Source of the DNA: Desmodus rotundus
Lineage: Eukaryota > Chordata > Mammalia > Chiroptera > Phyllostomidae
NCBI RefSeq assembly: GCF_022682495.2
Contig: NC_071388.1
Coordinates: 175,675,622 to 175,739,621, forward strand
Length of the DNA: 64,000 nt
Direction of reading: 5' to 3'
Shown here: positions 60,105 through 64,000 of the stretch, piece after piece
Position numbering within the stretch: the first letter of the stretch is position 1
Layout of the letters: each line of letters begins with the position of its first letter
The notes under the pieces: generated by a model
What the model was told of the DNA's origin: nothing
Database searches by the model: none
What the model saw: the letters and a program-made list of their open reading frames with translations, nothing else
Position numbers and translations under genes: made by a program

Positions 60105-62204
60105 CTGGTAAATCTAAATTCCAAATATGTTTAATAAGTAAGAGCCTAATGATATGCCACATTGTTTCCAGAAAGCTTTCCTATTAAAAATAAAGGCTAC
60201 AAAGATACCAACCGTTATCTAAATCAGTCAAAATTATTTTCTTCAAAATTATGAAAAGAGAGAAATGGAATACTTTAAAATATATCTTAAAACACTTATG
60301 CCCATCTGTTTGTTCTATTTATGTGTGGCACCTGACTTGTCATCTCTGATGTACAGTTACAGGCTGCAGCACGTGTTGTGCCTTCTAGCACTGAAAATAT
60401 ATTGTAGCGAAAAGACTTCTAAGGAAGTCAATTGGTATCGTTTGTTATTTGTGGGCAATCCTTAGAAGAGGTTCCAGATATTGGAGTGTTTGGAGGCTTG
60501 AGTGTTGATATGTACAGCATGTATTTCATTGCTGCATACCCTGCTGTTAAATCTAAAAACAGTTTTACTCTGGAGAAACCTGGAGATATTAACAGAGCTT
60601 AATGTCTATGGAATAGTCAGAAATATTGAGTTAATATCTTCCATCTTCTATTATTTTGAAAACGTATTATAAAAACAAAATTGAAAGTAATAAGAGAATG
60701 TGTCTTATAAATTTGTTGTAATATCAGGTTATTAAAGTTGGCATAATGGTTTTATAAGCAGCACCATATTAAATTTGTTCATTAAGGAAAACTAAGAAAA
60801 AAATCAAAAACTGTGAGAAAGAAGCTAAATATATCATAGAGAAAGGGTCTGCTGAGGAACTCAGATCTGTAAAGCAACAGTACTGTTTCATAAAATGGTT
60901 TCATAAGTAATAGGTTTATCCATTTGAGTAATTTACTGCTAGATCTGGGACTCACGTATAATCTCTAAAGTATCCTAAGTACATGTAACTATGTAATGGC
61001 ATTGAAAATACAACATTTTCCTTAACCATTTATTGAAGACAATGCTAGCTTTAAACAAAATTTGAATATTTTTTCTAAAATTTTAGTATTTTTGCAATAG
61101 CTTACCCATATATATGTATATAAAAGAAACCCATAATTTGTATTTAAGAAAATAGGGTGAGTTTATGTTTATAATATAAATTAATAATTCCCAATAAATT
61201 TAGGAAATTAAGATCCCCAAGTTCAAAAGGGGAAAGTCTTAGAACTTCTATATAAAATTAATATTCTCCTTTCTGTGAGTGACATGCCCATAACTCTTAC
61301 TACCAAAAGACTAATGTTTAATGTCACTCAGAATTGAGAGCTGATAGAAAGCACTTCTGAGTGACATAAAATCATGACAATACTTCCCACATTACTTGTT
61401 ATAAACAACTTAAGAAGACTCTTTTATGAGACCGTCTGGAAATAGTGAAAGATTGAAAAAATCATGTATGGATTAATTCTAATGTTGAATTCATATATGT
61501 CTGAAGTAAAATAGGTCTTATATCACTGGAATCAAGTTTTTAAAAATTTAAATGGTATACCCATGTTACACATTTACATAAGTAATTCTGATTTTGATGT
61601 TCCAGTAAGAGTTTAAAACTTACATAGGATTTTGCTTACTATACCATTTTTCCCAACATTGAGTATCCCCCTTAATATTCATTAAAAATGGAAAACTCAA
61701 GTTTATTTTTATAGCATGACTAAAATCAAAATATAGAAATGCTCAGAAATATTTTTTTTGTAAAAGGCAGAATTAAATCCCATTATACCCTTTGGAGTCA
61801 GGCTCCTTTCATTTTTTTGACTCCACTTCTCACTCTATGCCTGATACCCATGGCATGTACATGGCCTGACACAAATAACGCCCCTTTTTCGTTACAAAAT
61901 CATAAGCATGTAATTCTGTAACATAACAATATCACACTCAAGCACACCATATGATATTTTAGGTGAAATGTTCAAATTAAAACTATAAATTATTATACCC
62001 ATTTTATTACCCTAGCAACCACACTCAAGCAGGTGTTACATCTATTGGACCCTGTGTTCAAAGATGAATAAGAAAACATTTTAGAAATGAAGGAGAACAC
62101 AGTCTACCAGGAGAAACATGTAAACAAATAATCTTAATAAGTATTGTAAGAGCTGGGTAGGAAGCTAAATAGAGTATAGGGATGAGATAAAAGATGCAGC
62201 CATA
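60105..62204. other. AT-rich DNA, no gene seen
   Basis: No exon or repeat family recognised. Confidence 0.5.
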
Positions 62205-62206
62205 TA

Positions 62207-62944
62207 TGAGGTCCATCTGGGAAAATATCCAGCCATCGTAATAAAATGAGAAGGATTTACATGACATCGATGTAACCTGGCTGCCAAGAAGAGTGGAATG
62301 GGATGCACATGTGTGAACAATGATGACTTCACTGTACTCGTCAGTGGGGATGGTAGATGCTGTTGAGTGAGCATGTATACTCTGTGGCCATCACATTAAA
62401 AAACAACTGAACAAGTAGAGCAATGAACCTACATCAAATGTTAAGTTGAACATTCCCCCATGGAAACTAATCAGATGATTCAGAATGCTTTCAGGGAGGA
62501 TGCAACGAGTGCAGTGCAAAAATAATAAAAGTGTGGCACAAATGCTTCAAAGATGGTCAAGAATCTGTTGAAAGTGATCCATGTTCTGGAAGGCCTGTGA
62601 CAAGCAGAACACCTGAGAATGTTTAACATGACTCAGCCAGATTTGGTGCCCTGCAACTTCCAGCTTTTTCTAAAACTAAAATCACCTTTGAAAGGGGAGA
62701 GATTTCAGACCCTTGAGATTCAGGAAAATATGACAGAGCAGCTGATGGCAATTCCAACAAAAGATTTTGCAGAATGTTTTGAACAGTGGAAGAGGCATTG
62801 GGAACTGTGTGAGGTCCCAAGGTGCCTACTTTGAAGGGGGCTAACGTATCATTGTCCTGTGTACAATGTTTCTTGTATCTAGTACCTTCAATAAATGTCT
62901 CTATTTTCCATTGACATGGCTGAATACTTTCTAGTCAGACCTCA
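62207..62944 (+). mobile_element. Mariner element, internally deleted, plus strand
   Basis: Both inverted termini are intact in outline (left 'TGAGGTCCATCTGGGAAAAT', right '...TTTCTAGTCAGACCTCA'), with TA on both sides (62205-62206 and 62945-62946). It keeps the transposase N-terminal part, then jumps near 62625 to 'QPDLVPCNFQLF', losing the second catalytic aspartate region. The last 71 codons stay open but encode only the C-terminus. Confidence 0.92.
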
Positions 62945-62946
62945 TA

Positions 62947-64000
62947 CTTCCTATTTTTAAACAAACCAATGATCTCAGAACATAGGTGAGAGTGGTGTGT
63001 TTGTCTCCTGATTCCATAGAGCTATTTTTGTGTGCATGTCAAGAGATAGTTAATTGATTATATAATAAATATAACACATTTAGATTATACACTTAGATTC
63101 AGTGATAATACAGTGGGAAGAGTGGTTGCTCTATTTTAGAATAGGAAAAAAGCAAAAAAAACCACCCATTTTTACTGGAATTACTAACTCTCAAATGATG
63201 TAATATTGCCTTGAATTTCAGGATAATTCTAGCAGCTAAAGCTCATGTTGTTGATAGTGAGGGGGTGTCTTTTGTTAGTCTTTTTTGAGCTATAGTGCCA
63301 CTTAGAAATTTTTGTTCTCTTTTGATATTTAGGAGGAAAAATATATAAAGATGTTCCCGGGGTAGGATAGTACCATACAGACCCGCTGCAGTCTCATCCA
63401 GATCTCTCCTGTGATCCAAAGCCTCCGATGGCCTCCACGTGCAATGATACAGGTGCAAATTAGAGTAAACCCACCTCTTTTCAACATTTTAGACTAACAG
63501 AAGGATAATCAGCTAAAATGAAGAAACTCTTTTTTTAAATAACTGACTTAATTTATATTTTCAAATCAATTCAATTCAATTCTCTTTTTGTCCAGGCAGG
63601 TACATATGAAAACAAAACAAATGAAAGCAATCTGCCTTTGAGAAGGAGTAAGTGTGTGTGTAGAGAAGTGGAGACGATGGAGAAGGAAACATGGACTTAA
63701 GAGAGGTTAAGAGTTTAAGAGAGGCCTGACACTCTCAACTGGTTACTACAGCAACAACTTTATTATTTTCTAAGGTCATGGTATTTGTGAGTGTACACTT
63801 TGCTTTCTGTCTGCAAATAAAAAGGCAAAAGAAAAAGAAAACATTTTTAATTATTTTAAGAAGCTATTCTGTACACAAGCACATTTAATAAATATTTATG
63901 TGTAAATATTTGCACACAATATGTGTTTATTTATGGACTATATTTTATTTTAGAAATTGATTCTTCAAGAAGTAAAGGCCTTTTCAATATGGTTTCTCTG
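62947..64000. other. AT-rich DNA, no gene seen
   Basis: No exon or repeat family recognised to the window edge. Confidence 0.5.

Noticed and set aside
62619..62834. 71-codon mariner C-terminal frame as a domesticated gene
   Set aside because: It is part of an internally deleted element with both termini; the open length is short enough to be chance.

Overview
This window is mammalian nuclear DNA, almost certainly from a bat, and reads as a gene-poor intergenic or deep-intronic stretch. The bat call rests on at least nine tRNA-derived SINEs of the VES type, the chiropteran SINE whose head reads like 'CCCTGGCTGGTGTAGCTCA' and which carries a 'GGTTCGATTCC' B-box. VES is best known from Yangochiroptera; I cannot name the family or species. 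The DNA is strongly A+T-rich. I see no host exon, tRNA, rRNA or CpG island. The longest open frames are pieces of LINE-1 ORF2, or antisense shadows of them.

Layout. 1-10 kb: unique AT-rich DNA with an old L1 5'-type fragment, L1 3' ends, one VES and a purine microsatellite grown from an L1 tail. 10-17 kb: a young minus-strand L1, a plus-strand L1 3' end, a CT-rich tract, a GC-richer block and a small L1 that may carry a 3' transduction. 20.6-26.7 kb: the most structured part. Two VES lie in tandem next to an old L1. That L1 contains a second copy of a 250-bp segment found 1.3 kb upstream, and also a twin-primed L1 that itself received a 231-bp retroposed insert. 28-34.4 kb: two VES, a MIR and a young minus-strand L1. 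35.7-41.7 kb: mostly old minus-strand L1 with two VES. 41.9-49.3 kb: a hAT-like MITE, an MLT1 LTR and a mariner remnant. 51.2-52.6 kb: the best preserved L1, open across about 390 ORF2 codons with a 16-bp target-site duplication. 52.8-54.3 kb: an old L1 split by a mariner. 57.5-60.1 kb: a VES, then an ERV-like LTR split by a twin-primed L1. 62.2-62.9 kb: a third mariner remnant.

Nothing here forms a cellular pathway. The content is a record of several waves of retrotransposition and DNA transposition, whose order can be read from nesting. The 20.6-26.7 kb nest, the two twin-primed L1s, the possible L1 3' transduction and three differently deleted copies of one mariner are the best candidates for a closer look. 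I found no convincing new gene system. Consensus comparisons are from memory, and boundaries without a target-site duplication are approximate.
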